Assembly (NCBI RefSeq): GCF_003595195.1 | Contig: NZ_CP032418.1 | Location: 1,500,501 to 1,564,500, forward strand | Source: Paenisporosarcina cavernae | GTDB lineage: Bacteria > Bacillota > Bacilli > Bacillales_A > Planococcaceae | Reading direction: 5' to 3' | Length of the DNA: 64,000 nt | Shown here: piece after piece, positions 37,631 through 46,941 of the stretch | Position numbering within the stretch: the first letter of the stretch is position 1 | How the letters are laid out: every line of letters begins with the position of its first letter | The notes under the pieces: model-generated | The model's database searches: none | Told to the model about the DNA's origin: nothing | What the model saw: only the letters and a program-made list of their open reading frames with translations | Position numbers and translations under genes: made by a program

Positions 37631-38403
37631 GAGGCGCTGGAGAAATCGGTTAAATGATACAGTAAAATACCTGTTGCAACAGCTACATTCAACGACTCTG
37701 CTTTTCCTAGAATCGGAATTTTAACATTCAAGTTTGTCGCCTCTAATAATTCAGGTGACAACCCTGCTCCTTCATTCCCCATGATTAATGCAAACGAATC
37801 AGTTTTTTGAATTTCTTGCACAGAAGTAGCTCGAGCAAGGGATGTTCCGTATACTTGGATATTTTTAGATTGTAATTTTTCCACCCATTCCATTAATTCC
37901 CCACGAACGATTGGTAAATGGAAGTGTGATCCTTGCGCAGAACGAATTGTTTTTGGATTATAAGCATCTGCAGTGCCTTTTCCGAGTATGACTGCATCAA
38001 TACCTGCGGCATCCGCTGTACGTATCATCGTCCCAACATTTCCGGGGTCTTGCACCGCATCGATTAATAGGAATTTTTTAAAGTCTGTTTCCTTATTTAA
38101 ATCGAATGTCGGCTGCTTGCAGTGAGCGAAAATCCCTTGACTATGTTCAGTATCTGTCAGTTCTTTTGAAATTTCGTGCGTCACTTCTATAATCGAGATT
38201 CCATCTAGATTCCATTTAAAAGGCAAATCGGTACCCTCTCGAATAATTAATGTTAGCACATTCTCCGGCGTTTTTAAGGCTTCTTCCACTAAGTGATGAC
38301 CTTCTACTAAAAACTCGTGGTGTTTTTCACGTTCCTTCCGAGTTGAAACTAATTTTCTCCAATGCTTCACGAGACCATTTTGGCTTGATTCTATTTTTTT
38401 CAT
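37627..38403 (-). CDS. SpoU/TrmH-family RNA 2'-O-methyltransferase (YsgA-like)
   Basis: 258 residues. N-terminal substrate-binding domain (KHHEFLVEGHHLVEEAL near 28-44) and SPOUT methyltransferase domain with LLIDAVQDPGNVGTMIRTADA near 112-132, IMGNEGAGLSPELL near 208-221 and IPILGKAESLNVAVATGILLYHL at the end, the deep trefoil-knot SAM site. The RNA target is not predictable. Upstream of pheST as in B. subtilis. Confidence 0.92.
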   Translation of the reverse strand: MKKIESSQNGLVKHWRKLVSTRKEREKHHEFLVEGHHLVEEALKTPENVLTLIIREGTDLPFKWNLDGISIIEVTHEISKELTDTEHSQGIFAHCKQPTFDLNKETDFKKFLLIDAVQDPGNVGTMIRTADAAGIDAVILGKGTADAYNPKTIRSAQGSHFHLPIVRGELMEWVEKLQSKNIQVYGTSLARATSVQEIQKTDSFALIMGNEGAGLSPELLEATNLNVKIPILGKAESLNVAVATGILLYHLTDFSSAS

Positions 38404-38494
38404 TCGACTTACTCCGCCTTTTTTCTTTTCAGTGTACCAAATTGACGTATAGCTAGCGAGGTTTCTGGGGAAAATAAATTGCGGAGGGATGTTT

Positions 38495-38701
38495 ATGGAT
38501 TTTCAAATTAGGGATGCAATATCACAAAATATGTCAGGAAACTCAGCACAAGACATTCGAGAAGTTGTGGAAGACGCAATTGCCCGAGGGGAGGAGCATT
38601 TACTTCCTGGATTGGGCGTGTTTTTTGAAAAGTGGTGGAACGCTGCTTCAGAACCTGAAAAAGATACCGTTTTAAAAAAGCTTGAAACCCAATTTCATTA
38701 A
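38495..38701 (+). CDS. sspI: Small acid-soluble spore protein SspI
   Basis: 68-residue minor SASP found in the spore core. The LLPGLGVFFEKWWNAASEPEK segment (about 41-61) is the SspI signature. Made in the forespore in B. subtilis under sigma-G. The ATG at 38495 has GGAGGG six bases upstream; an ATG two codons earlier is inside the spacer. No confident sigma-G promoter was recognised in the gap. Confidence 0.93.
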   Translation: MDFQIRDAISQNMSGNSAQDIREVVEDAIARGEEHLLPGLGVFFEKWWNAASEPEKDTVLKKLETQFH

Positions 38702-38708
38702 CACCAAG

Positions 38709-38736
38709 AAAAGTAGAGTGAAATGCTCTACTTTTT
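38709..38736 (+). terminator. Terminator after sspI
   Basis: AAAAGTAGAG / CTCTACTTTT stem with TTT following on the plus strand. Confidence 0.88.
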
Positions 38737-38762
38737 TCATTTTAGAAATGAGTACATAAAAA

Positions 38763-38796
38763 AAGCAAAGTATCGTTTTTCAACCATACTTTGCTT
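38763..38796 (-). terminator. Terminator after the M42 peptidase gene
   Basis: AAGCAAAGTAT / ATACTTTGCTT stem followed by seven T on the minus strand, next to the convergent sspI terminator. Confidence 0.88.
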
Positions 38797-38804
38797 ATGA
38801 AAAT

Positions 38805-39893
38805 TTAGTTAAAAATTAAGTTGTGAACGGTGTCTTTATCTAGTTTTTTGATTACTGCAACTAATAGTTTTACTGCGTTCTCATAGTCATCACGGTGAAG
38901 AATTCCCGCATGAGAGTGGATGTAACGAGTAGCTACACCAATAGAAAGAGAAGGAACTCCATTTGTTGTTACATGGATCGCACCTGCATCTGTACCGCCA
39001 CCAGGCATTGTTTCAAATTGATACGGGATATTATTTTCTTCCGCAGTATCAATGACTAAATCACGAAGCCCTTTATGTGACACCATTGAAGCATCATATA
39101 AAACTATTTGTGGTCCATCACCCATTTTACTATTGGACTCTTTCGGTGTAATCCCTGGAGTATCCCCAGCGATACCTACATCAACTGCAAAACCGATATC
39201 AGGTTTAATTTTCGTTGCAGCAGTTCGAGCACCACGTAATCCAACCTCTTCTTGTGCAGCTCCAACACCATACACAATGTTAGGATGCTTTTCATCTTTA
39301 AGTCCTTTTAAAATATCAATGGCAATTGCACACCCAATACGGTTATCCCAAGCTTTAGCTAATAACAATTTTTCGTTATTCATCACAGAAAACTCAAAAT
39401 AAGGTGTGACCATATCTCCTGGAGATACTCCCCATTCTTTCGCTTCTTCACGAGAAGATGCCCCGATATCAATGAACATATCTTTAATATCTACTGGCTT
39501 GTTACGAACATCTGCTGGAAGAATATGCGGTGGTTTTGAACCAATAACCCCTGTAATTTCTTTCCCTTTACGTGTTGTAATTGTCACACGTTGAGCAAGC
39601 ATTACTTGGGACCACCAGCCACCAACTGTTTGAAACTTTAAGAAACCTTTATCATCGATTTGGGAAATCATAAATCCAACTTCATCCAAGTGACCAGCTA
39701 CCATAATTTTCGGACCGTCCGGATCTCCCACTTTTTCAGCGATTAAGCTTCCTAAGTTGTCTGAATCCATACGATCTGCATATGGCTCTATGTATTTCTT
39801 CATCACGTCGCGTGCTTCCTTCTCATTGCCAGGAATCGCTTTTGCATCTGTTAATTCTTTTAACATTGTTAACGTTTCATCAAGCTTTGTCAT
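38805..39893 (-). CDS. M42-family metallopeptidase (YsdC-like)
   Basis: Di-zinc aminopeptidase of the M42 (TET/glutamyl aminopeptidase) family, 362 residues. Metal and catalytic motifs in order: [10 protein letters not shown] near residue 68, [10 protein letters not shown] near 181, [11 protein letters not shown] near 215 with the catalytic Glu pair, AVDVGIAG near 236, and RYIHSHAGI near 325. Such enzymes form large complexes that degrade peptides; the true substrate is unknown. Earlier annotations as endoglucanase for this family are not supported. Confidence 0.92.
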   Translation of the reverse strand: MTKLDETLTMLKELTDAKAIPGNEKEARDVMKKYIEPYADRMDSDNLGSLIAEKVGDPDGPKIMVAGHLDEVGFMISQIDDKGFLKFQTVGGWWSQVMLAQRVTITTRKGKEITGVIGSKPPHILPADVRNKPVDIKDMFIDIGASSREEAKEWGVSPGDMVTPYFEFSVMNNEKLLLAKAWDNRIGCAIAIDILKGLKDEKHPNIVYGVGAAQEEVGLRGARTAATKIKPDIGFAVDVGIAGDTPGITPKESNSKMGDGPQIVLYDASMVSHKGLRDLVIDTAEENNIPYQFETMPGGGTDAGAIHVTTNGVPSLSIGVATRYIHSHAGILHRDDYENAVKLLVAVIKKLDKDTVHNLIFN

Positions 39894-39965
39894 TTATTTC
39901 GCCCTCCTAAATAGTCACTACGAAAAATAGTATAGCGTATCCTCTACTAATATTCAAAATATTCG

Positions 39966-40451
39966 TTAATAATTCGTTTGTTGGCGTTCATAATTTTTTT
40001 CATTCTTTTTCTTATACGCTTCGATTACATCGTCATACGAAAAGTGTAGCAAATTCGCAATAGCGACATATTCTGCCCAAACTATCTCATACTGACTTTT
40101 AGTAGGATGTTGAATAAACGAGATAATGGCTTGTTGCGTGAGAAGAAATGCATTCGTTAAATCGTTTCGCTCGGGTGCCTTCGGCCAAGCAGTCAACTTA
40201 TCTAATGATTTCTCGATGCCTAACGAGAGGATGAAATGAATGGAATCGACATATTCTTCCAAAACTATTTCTCGATCTGAGGGACCTTTACTACTCCAAA
40301 ATTTAAAACATCTTGTCTCATTTGCAAGTTCTGCAAGCTCCACTAACAGAGCCAGACCCTTTTTTTGAAATACGTCTTCTTGAATAGCACGATTTTGTTG
40401 TATATATGCATCTAACTCTTTTTGCATGTCAAACAATTGTTTCAAATCCAT
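39966..40451 (-). CDS. Dimeric all-alpha dUTPase-like pyrophosphatase
   Basis: 161 residues of the MazG-like all-alpha NTP pyrophosphatase fold, dUTPase_2 type. Metal-binding motifs: ELAELANETRCFKFWSSKG near 37-55 (ExxE) and LEEYVDSIHFILSLG near 64-78 (ExxD). It should convert dUTP to dUMP. In B. subtilis this position is occupied by unrelated ysdB. Overlaps no neighbour; 12 bases after ysdA's end. Confidence 0.82.
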   Translation of the reverse strand: MDLKQLFDMQKELDAYIQQNRAIQEDVFQKKGLALLVELAELANETRCFKFWSSKGPSDREIVLEEYVDSIHFILSLGIEKSLDKLTAWPKAPERNDLTNAFLLTQQAIISFIQHPTKSQYEIVWAEYVAIANLLHFSYDDVIEAYKKKNEKNYERQQTNY

Positions 40452-40463
40452 GATGAATCCCTC

Positions 40464-40730
40464 CTACAGGTTGAAAAGAATGTATCCAAAAATAACGATC
40501 TGTACGATTGCTAGAAATGGTAAGCCCCACTTAAAAGAAGCATGTTTTGTTTTATGTCTAAAGTAATTCATTCCAAGAAAACTCCCTATTGCTCCACCAA
40601 TTATAGCAACGATCCACAACGTTTTCTCAGACGTTCTATACTGATTTTTTCTTGCTTTTCGTTTATCCATTCCCATCATAACAAATCCAACTGCACTCGT
40701 AACTAGTATGTATAAAAGAACAAATTTCAT
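40464..40730 (-). CDS. DUF1294 membrane protein (YsdA-like)
   Basis: 88 residues with predicted helices near 2-17, 42-58 and 68-87, and the family motif MGMDKRKARKNQYRTSEKTLW near 19-39. The function is unknown. Downstream of rplT but beyond its terminator, so probably a separate unit with the dUTPase gene. Confidence 0.85.
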   Translation of the reverse strand: MKFVLLYILVTSAVGFVMMGMDKRKARKNQYRTSEKTLWIVAIIGGAIGSFLGMNYFRHKTKHASFKWGLPFLAIVQIVIFGYILFNL

Positions 40731-40802
40731 CGTTCCGGTTCCTTCCTTTCTTTTGACTTCGATTTACAATAGTATAACTGTCAGAAAAAAAGAATATGAA
40801 AA

Positions 40803-40828
40803 AACTGGCTCTATAATTAGAACCAGTT
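40803..40828 (-). terminator. Terminator after rplT
   Basis: AACTGGTTCT / AGAGCCAGTT stem with a six-base loop, then TTTT on the minus strand. Confidence 0.88.
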
Positions 40829-40839
40829 CAATGAAAATC

Positions 40840-41196
40840 TTATTTAAATGATTTTTTAGCAGCGTCTGCGAATTGAGCAAATGCTTTTGCATCAGTTACA
40901 GCGATGTCCGCTAACATTTTACGATTAACGTCGATACCTGCTAATTTTAATCCGTGCATTAAACGGCTGTAAGATAGTCCGTTCATACGTGCAGCTGCGT
41001 TAATACGAGTAATCCATAATTTACGGAAAACACGTTTTTTGTTACGACGGTCACGGTATGCATACATACCTGACTTCATTACTGCTTGGTTCGCTACTTT
41101 ATATAATGTATGTTTTGAACCATAATACCCTTTTGCTAATTTAATGACCTTTTTACGACGCTTGCGCGTTACTGTTCCGCCTTTTACGCGTGGCAT
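40840..41196 (-). CDS. rplT: 50S ribosomal protein L20
   Basis: 118-residue, strongly basic 23S rRNA-binding protein needed early in 50S assembly. [42 protein letters not shown] is the invariant start (read in two parts). In Bacillus it also represses infC-rpmI-rplT through the leader. Last gene of the operon, followed by a terminator. Confidence 0.98.
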   Translation of the reverse strand: MPRVKGGTVTRKRRKKVIKLAKGYYGSKHTLYKVANQAVMKSGMYAYRDRRNKKRVFRKLWITRINAAARMNGLSYSRLMHGLKLAGIDVNRKMLADIAVTDAKAFAQFADAAKKSFK

Positions 41197-41235
41197 GATA
41201 CATTACCTCCTGCTTTTTCGATTGATAGTACGAAC

Positions 41236-41436
41236 TTACTTCATGTAAGCGATAAGTGTTTTAATACGTTTTAAGTCTCCAGCTGATACTAAACGGCCTT
41301 TACGAAGGTGACGTTTTGCTTTTGTGGATTTGTTAGCGAATAAGTGACTACGGTATGCAGATGCACGTCTCACTTTTCCAGATCCCGTTTTTTTGAAACG
41401 CTTCGCAGCGCCACGGTGTGTTTTCATTTTTGGCAT
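41236..41436 (-). CDS. rpmI: 50S ribosomal protein L35
   Basis: 66 residues, basic: [20 protein letters not shown], then [24 protein letters not shown]. Small 50S protein, middle gene of infC-rpmI-rplT, with 39 bases before rplT. Confidence 0.98.
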   Translation of the reverse strand: MPKMKTHRGAAKRFKKTGSGKVRRASAYRSHLFANKSTKAKRHLRKGRLVSAGDLKRIKTLIAYMK

Positions 41437-41466
41437 GTCGAGTTCCTCCTAAACTGTTCGTTACAA

Positions 41467-41985
41467 TTACTTTTTCTCGTTCTTAGGTTGTAACACTAAG
41501 AACATACTGCGGCCTTCCATCTTCGGTTTTTGTTCAACCGTAGCGACCTCCGCACATGCTTCAGCAAAACGATCAAGTACACGTTGTCCAATTTCTTTAT
41601 GCGTGATAGCACGCCCTTTGAAACGAATCGACGCTTTTACTTTGTCCCCTTTTTCAAGGAACTTGATCGCATTACGTAATTTCGTTTGGAAATCATGTTC
41701 ATCAATTGTAGGGCTCAAACGAACTTCCTTCAATACGATGACTTTTTGATTTTTACGAATTTCACGATCTTTCTTTTGCTGCTCGAATTTGAACTTGCCA
41801 TAGTCCATAATACGTGCGACTGGTGGCTTGGCTTGAGGAGCCACAAGGACAAGATCCAAGTTAACGCGTGCAGCGATTTCAAGTGCTTCATTGCGTGTTT
41901 TTACTCCTAGCTGATCGCCATTTTGGTCGATAATTCGAAGTTCACGCGCACGAATGCCATCGTTTACATACATGTCTTTGCTAAT
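41467..41985 (-). CDS. infC: Translation initiation factor IF-3 (ATT start)
   Basis: Keeps the 30S subunit free and proofreads initiation. N domain [23 protein letters not shown], linker [20 protein letters not shown] domain from about residue 85. The start is an ATT at 41985 ([10 protein letters not shown]), six bases after GGAGGTGG; no ATG or GTG has a ribosome site. AUU starts are typical of infC and let IF-3 limit its own synthesis. 172 residues, against 173 in B. subtilis. Confidence 0.96.
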   Translation of the reverse strand: MSKDMYVNDGIRARELRIIDQNGDQLGVKTRNEALEIAARVNLDLVLVAPQAKPPVARIMDYGKFKFEQQKKDREIRKNQKVIVLKEVRLSPTIDEHDFQTKLRNAIKFLEKGDKVKASIRFKGRAITHKEIGQRVLDRFAEACAEVATVEQKPKMEGRSMFLVLQPKNEKK

Positions 41986-41999
41986 ATCAATCCACCTCC

Positions 42000-42200
42000 A
42001 AGTAGTGTCGCGAATACAGGATTTGGGACAAATCCGGTCAATAAAAAACGGACGGACATAAGATGTCCGCCCGCCGATATGATGACGCACTCATGTGCGC
42101 TAAGTTCATCGTGTGCCGACCTGTAAACAACATATGCTGTGTCAATCAGGTGAGAAGCGGGCAGCCTCTTCTTGTACCACAAATTTGTATTCATTAACCT
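42000..42200 (-). promoter_or_regulatory. L20-type autoregulatory leader of infC-rpmI-rplT
   Basis: The leader carries a strong terminator, GGGCGGACAT / ATGTCCGTCC (42050-42072) with six T (42043-42048), about 60 bases before infC. Upstream of it is structured RNA with a CGCTT...ACAGGTCGG region. In Bacillus, ribosomal protein L20 binds such a leader and promotes termination. The L20-binding fold itself was not drawn in full. Confidence 0.85.
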
Positions 42201-42205
42201 TACTA

Positions 42206-42234
42206 ACGATATCATGTTACTTGTCGTTCGTCAA
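42206..42234 (-). promoter_or_regulatory. infC operon promoter
   Basis: TTGACG (42229-42234), 17-base spacer, TATCGT (42206-42211) on the minus strand, directly after the thrS stop codon. Confidence 0.6.
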
Positions 42235-42236
42235 GG

Positions 42237-44168
42237 TTAGTTTCGTAATTCTTTTTGAAGTACCTCTGCAAATTGTTCAAAAGTAAGTGTTTCGGAGTTT
42301 TGTTCTCCATATTTACGTATGTTTACCGAACCACTTTCTACTTCCTTATCACCTATTACGAGCATGTAAGGAATTTTTTGCATTTGGGCTTCTCGAATTT
42401 TATAGCCTAGTTTTTCTTCCCGATCATCCATTTCGACGCGGCAACCTAATGACTGTAATTTTTCGACAATCGATTTTGCATAATCAAAATGTGCCTCATT
42501 GGAAACAGGGATGACTTGTGCTTGAATAGGTGCTAACCAAGTAGGGAATGCACCTTTATATTCTTCAATTAAGAATGCGACAAAGCGTTCCATTGTCGAA
42601 ACTACTCCGCGGTGAATAACGACTGGACGATGTTGCTTTCCATCTTCTCCAATATACGAAAGGTCGAATCGCTCTGGTAATAAGAAGTCTAATTGTACTG
42701 TAGAAAGTGTTTCTTCTTTTCCAAGGGCAGTTTTTACCATTACATCAAGTTTAGGACCGTAGAATGCAGCTTCTCCTTCTGCTTCAAAATAATCAAGTGA
42801 TAACTCATCCATCGCTTCTTTTAACATCGATTGCGCTTTATTCCACATCGCATCATCATCAAAGTATTTTTCCTTATCTTCTGGATCGCGATAGGAAAGT
42901 CGGAACGAATAATCTTCCAAATTGAAATCTTTGTACACTTCAATGACTAATTGCACAACACGCTTGAATTCGTCTTTGATTTGATCTGGACGAACAAAAA
43001 TATGCGCATCATTTAATGTCATACCTCTAACTCGCTGTAACCCTGTTAACGCTCCGGACAATTCATATCGGTGCATTGTTCCAAGCTCCGCTATACGTAG
43101 AGGCAGGTTACGGTAAGAATGAATACCATTTTTATAAATCATCATATGATGTGGACAATTCATTGGTCGAAGCACAAGTTCTTCATTATCCATGCTCATG
43201 ACAGGGAACATGTTCTCTTGATAATGATCCCAATGACCACTTGTTTTATAGAGATCGACACTTCCCATTATTGGTGTGTAAACGTGATCATAACCAAGCT
43301 TCACTTCTTTATCCACAATGTATCGTTCGATAATGCGACGAATTGTTGCACCTTTTGGCAACCACATTGGAAGACCTTGGCCAACCTTTTGAGAATTCAT
43401 AAACAAATCGAGTTCTTTCCCGATTTTACGATGGTCCCGCTCTTTCGCTTCCTCTAATAAACGAAGGTGTTCTGCAAGATCTTCTTTTGTGAAAAATGCA
43501 GTTCCGTAAATACGTTGCAACATTTTATTGTCGCTATCTCCACGCCAATATGCACCTGCGATACTTAATAATTTGAATTCCTTAATTTTACTTGTAGACG
43601 GTACATGAACTCCGCGACATAAGTCGATGAAATCACCTTGTTCATACAAGGATACTTGTTCATCTGCAGGAATCGCTCCGAGTAACTCTACCTTATAAGG
43701 ATCTCCCATTTCCTTAAATTTGTTATATGCTTCTTCACGGGATACATCGTGTCGAATAACTTCCACGTTTTCTTGCACGATTTTTTTCATTTCTTTTTCA
43801 ATCATTGGTAAATCGTCTGCAGTAATTGGTTCCGGAGAATCAATATCGTAATAGAATCCTCCTTCAATAACTGGACCAACACCAAGATGCACATCTTTAA
43901 ATAAACGCTTTACCGCTTGCGCGAGTAAATGTGCCGTACTATGGCGCAAAATTTCCAACGCCTCTTCAGAATCAGGTGTGATAATCGCAATTTCACCATC
44001 TTCAGCTAATGGTGTTTTTAAATCGATCAGTCGTCCGTTTACTTTTCCGGCTAATGCTTTTTTGCGTAATCCTGGACTGATAGAAGCTGCTACATCTTCC
44101 ATAGAACTTCCTTTAGGATACTCTTTTACTGCCCCATCTGGGAACGTTAACTTTACCACTTCTGACAT
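42237..44168 (-). CDS. thrS: Threonyl-tRNA synthetase
   Basis: Class II synthetase. N-terminal TGS domain ([21 protein letters not shown] near 6-26), editing domain with [15 protein letters not shown], catalytic core with the zinc ligands in [16 protein letters not shown] near 333-348, and anticodon domain at the end ([16 protein letters not shown]). ATG 44168 gives 643 residues, equal to B. subtilis ThrS; AGGAGTGAGG precedes it. T-box controlled. Confidence 0.97.
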   Translation of the reverse strand: MSEVVKLTFPDGAVKEYPKGSSMEDVAASISPGLRKKALAGKVNGRLIDLKTPLAEDGEIAIITPDSEEALEILRHSTAHLLAQAVKRLFKDVHLGVGPVIEGGFYYDIDSPEPITADDLPMIEKEMKKIVQENVEVIRHDVSREEAYNKFKEMGDPYKVELLGAIPADEQVSLYEQGDFIDLCRGVHVPSTSKIKEFKLLSIAGAYWRGDSDNKMLQRIYGTAFFTKEDLAEHLRLLEEAKERDHRKIGKELDLFMNSQKVGQGLPMWLPKGATIRRIIERYIVDKEVKLGYDHVYTPIMGSVDLYKTSGHWDHYQENMFPVMSMDNEELVLRPMNCPHHMMIYKNGIHSYRNLPLRIAELGTMHRYELSGALTGLQRVRGMTLNDAHIFVRPDQIKDEFKRVVQLVIEVYKDFNLEDYSFRLSYRDPEDKEKYFDDDAMWNKAQSMLKEAMDELSLDYFEAEGEAAFYGPKLDVMVKTALGKEETLSTVQLDFLLPERFDLSYIGEDGKQHRPVVIHRGVVSTMERFVAFLIEEYKGAFPTWLAPIQAQVIPVSNEAHFDYAKSIVEKLQSLGCRVEMDDREEKLGYKIREAQMQKIPYMLVIGDKEVESGSVNIRKYGEQNSETLTFEQFAEVLQKELRN

Positions 44169-44198
44169 TTTCCTCACTCCTTTTGACGATTTGGAACA

Positions 44199-44440
44199 CA
44201 AAAAAACCCCGTCCTATAAAGGGACGAGGTAACAATTCGTGGTTCCACCCTTCTTCCTTCTTCTACATGAGAAGACGAAGCTCAAGCCCTACTAACGAGA
44301 GGTATCCGTCGCAAACTACTCCGAGTTCACTTGCGAAGCTCCAAGGGGGTAAAAGAACCATCGTACGTAAGAAGTTTGCAGCCAAGACTTCTCTCTCTAA
44401 AAACGTCGTTTGGAACTTTCGTGTCCTTTTCAAAGCATTT
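44199..44440 (-). promoter_or_regulatory. T-box riboswitch of thrS
   Basis: T-box GGGTGGAACCACG near 44238-44250; terminator ACCTCGTCC / GGACGGGGT (44206-44230) with a run of T after it. An ACU triplet at 44324-44326 in the context GUGA-ACU-CGGAG is the probable Thr specifier; an ACC at 44348-44350 is an alternative. Confidence 0.93.
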
Positions 44441-44458
44441 CAATATAGATATGATGCT

Positions 44459-44487
44459 ATTTTAAACACACCTGAAGGAGAAATCAA
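44459..44487 (-). promoter_or_regulatory. thrS promoter
   Basis: TTGATT (44482-44487), 17-base spacer, TAAAAT (44459-44464) on the minus strand, in the gap after the iron transporter genes. Confidence 0.65.
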
Positions 44488-44495
44488 GTATTTCT

Positions 44496-45242
44496 TTACA
44501 TCAATATGACTTCTTCTTTGTCTGTTAACACTGCTTTTTCTCTCGAATGAACTGGAACGCCAAGTAAATCACATGGTCTACCAATTATATCAATCTTACC
44601 GTCTTTAAGTTTGACGATTCGATCCGCTATAGCGTGTGCATCATTCTCATCGTGCGTAACAAAGACGGATGTAATGTTGGCGCGCTTTAGAATTTCGCGC
44701 AAATCTTTCCGAATTTTCACCTGCAGCTCGGCATCTAAATTACTAAATGGTTCGTCTAGCAACAAAAGGGAAGGATTAGGCGCAAGAGCGCGTGCAATAG
44801 CAACACGTTGTTGTTGACCTCCACTCAACTGATGTGGATAGCGCTTAGCGAATTCTTCCATTTCTACAAGTGATAATACTTCTTGAAGTCTAGTAAAGCG
44901 TGCTGATTTCGATAAATGGCTCACGCCAAACAATATATTGTCTTTCACTGTCATATGTGGAAATAACGCATAATCTTGAAAAACCATACCAATTCCTCGT
45001 TTTTCAGGTTGCAAGAAGTGTTTATTATCAAAAATCACACGATCTTGGATTTGAAATACTCCTTGAGAAGGAGTTTCTAACCCAGCTAGTAGACGAAGAA
45101 TCGTACTTTTTCCACTCCCACTTCTACCAAGAATAGAAATGACTTCACCCTTATCTATTGTCATTGAAAAATTTGACAGTGTTTCACTCTTAGCATTTTG
45201 ATACGTAAAACAAAGATTTTCAATCGAAATATACAAAGTCAT
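44496..45242 (-). CDS. fbpC: Ferric-iron ABC transporter, ATP-binding protein
   Basis: 248 residues. Walker A ILGRSGSGKST near 36-46, signature YPHQLSGGQQQRVAIARAL near 130-148, Walker B LLLLDEPFSNLD near 155-166, H-loop VFVTHDENDA. It lacks most of the C-terminal TOBE-like regulatory region found in FbpC of about 350 residues, so it is a short version. Abuts the permease gene with no gap; last gene of the unit. Fe(III) as substrate is inferred from the partner genes and Fur boxes. Confidence 0.88.
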   Translation of the reverse strand: MTLYISIENLCFTYQNAKSETLSNFSMTIDKGEVISILGRSGSGKSTILRLLAGLETPSQGVFQIQDRVIFDNKHFLQPEKRGIGMVFQDYALFPHMTVKDNILFGVSHLSKSARFTRLQEVLSLVEMEEFAKRYPHQLSGGQQQRVAIARALAPNPSLLLLDEPFSNLDAELQVKIRKDLREILKRANITSVFVTHDENDAHAIADRIVKLKDGKIDIIGRPCDLLGVPVHSREKAVLTDKEEVILM

Positions 45243-46868
45243 CTACTCCTTCTCTAGAAATTTATGAAAAATAATGATAGCTAAGGCACTTATTCCAATA
45301 ATCAAAAGCGATGCTTGAGATGCTTCCATTATTTTTTCATCACTTGCGTACTGAAATGCTTTTGTCGAGAGTGTATCGAAATTAAATGGCCGTAAAATTA
45401 ATGTCAAAGGAATTTCTTTTAAAATATCAATAAATACTAATAAAAATCCACTAATGATAGCACCTTTTAACATAGGTAAATCGATTTTTAAAAACGTTTT
45501 CGTATAGTTCGCGCCTAGTAACCTCGATGCATCTCGAAAATCAGTCCCGATTTTCTCGAAACCTGATTCAATTGAGTTGAATCCGATCGCAAAGAAGCGA
45601 ATAACATACGCTGCAATCAACATCATCAAACTGACACTTAACACTAGCGTTGTAGAGAAACCAACGAAACGATAAACAGGGACTAATTGTTGATCGATAA
45701 AAATAAACGTTGTTACGACTCCAACTGCAATTACCGCTCCAGGTATAGAGTAACCGATAATGGACAGTTTAGGGAAAAGTGTAACGAGCTTTCCTTTCAC
45801 CATTCGAGAGAAATTCCCCAAAACTAAAGCAAAAGTAATTACCATTGTGGCACTTATTGTCGCGACTAAAACGGAATTTTTTACCGCTAAGAAAAAAACA
45901 CTTTGCGGAATCGATCCAAATGTTAAGATTGTCCAATCAATTAATTGTACTAACGGTATGGCAAATGCAAAACCAAAAATTGTCCAACCATATAAAGAGG
46001 CAAAAATTGCTTTCATCCCCTTTAATTTCACCACTGGTAACGGACGAATTTTAGTAGTGGAGTAACTATATTGCCTCTTACCTCGTAAGAGCTTTTCGAT
46101 AAACAATACCAGCACTACAAATCCCATTAGATAGGCTGCAAGTTTAATGGAGGTATCTAAATCGCCTAATCCAAACCACGTTTGAAAAATCCCCGTCGTA
46201 AAAGTTTGTATGCCAAAGTATTTCACTACCCCGTAATCATTTAACACTTCTAATACGACTAGACTCGCTCCACCAATGATGGATGCTCTACTTACCGGTA
46301 ACACAACACTCCAAAAAATTTGGAAAGAATTTTTTCCGAGCACGCGAGCACTTTCAACTAAAGAAGCTGCTTGTTGGGATAAAAACACTCTTGTAATTGT
46401 ATAAACGTATGGATACAGAAAAAGTGTATAAATAAATACCGCTCCAGGAATGTTCATGATGTCAAAATAGCTTGGATTTAATTGAAGACCAAATTGATCT
46501 CGTAAAGTTGTTTGGATAATCCCTGTGTAATTTACTATCCCGTGGTACGTATAAGCTCCGATGAACGGTGGGATTGAAAGTGGCAAAATTAATGCCCATT
46601 TAAAAAAGTTTCGAAATGGAAAATCATATTGCGCAATCATCCATGCGAGACTTACACCAATAAAAATAGTAAAGATACTTGTTAAAATAATTAAGAGAAT
46701 AGAAGTTGTTACATAGGAATTTAAGACATATTCTTTCATATGTCGCCAGTTATCATTCGGCTCAGTTACAAATCCTGTTAAGATTGTCAGGTTAGGCAAA
46801 ACGAGCAAAATCATGATGATCGTTGCCGTTATAGTCCACGTATTTACATTTGCCAATCGTCTTTGCAT
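45243..46868 (-). CDS. fbpB: Ferric-iron ABC transporter permease, fused two-domain type
   Basis: 541 residues with about 12 predicted membrane helices in two homologous halves. Each half has an EAA loop for contact with the ATPase: ESARVLGKNSFQIFWSVVLP near 168-187 and DASRLLGANYTKTFLKIDLP near 454-473. The fused layout is that of FbpB/SfuB-type iron permeases. Between fbpA and fbpC. Confidence 0.92.
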   Translation of the reverse strand: MQRRLANVNTWTITATIIMILLVLPNLTILTGFVTEPNDNWRHMKEYVLNSYVTTSILLIILTSIFTIFIGVSLAWMIAQYDFPFRNFFKWALILPLSIPPFIGAYTYHGIVNYTGIIQTTLRDQFGLQLNPSYFDIMNIPGAVFIYTLFLYPYVYTITRVFLSQQAASLVESARVLGKNSFQIFWSVVLPVSRASIIGGASLVVLEVLNDYGVVKYFGIQTFTTGIFQTWFGLGDLDTSIKLAAYLMGFVVLVLFIEKLLRGKRQYSYSTTKIRPLPVVKLKGMKAIFASLYGWTIFGFAFAIPLVQLIDWTILTFGSIPQSVFFLAVKNSVLVATISATMVITFALVLGNFSRMVKGKLVTLFPKLSIIGYSIPGAVIAVGVVTTFIFIDQQLVPVYRFVGFSTTLVLSVSLMMLIAAYVIRFFAIGFNSIESGFEKIGTDFRDASRLLGANYTKTFLKIDLPMLKGAIISGFLLVFIDILKEIPLTLILRPFNFDTLSTKAFQYASDEKIMEASQASLLIIGISALAIIIFHKFLEKE

Positions 46869-46903
46869 AAGTTTAAACCCTCACAATCCTAATCACAGGA
46901 AAT

Positions 46904-46927
46904 CCCTTGTCGAAAATTCGACAAGGG
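46904..46927 (-). other. Intercistronic hairpin between fbpA and fbpB
   Basis: Perfect palindrome CCCTTGTCGA / TCGACAAGGG with a four-base centre, no U-tract. It lies 15 bases after the fbpA stop. Probably stabilises the fbpA part of the mRNA, giving more binding protein than permease. Confidence 0.75.
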
Positions 46928-46941
46928 GAACAACCTTCTAT

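Noticed and set aside
41964-42215. 83-codon minus-strand ORF before infC
   Set aside because: It covers the L20-type leader and terminator and has no convincing ribosome site.
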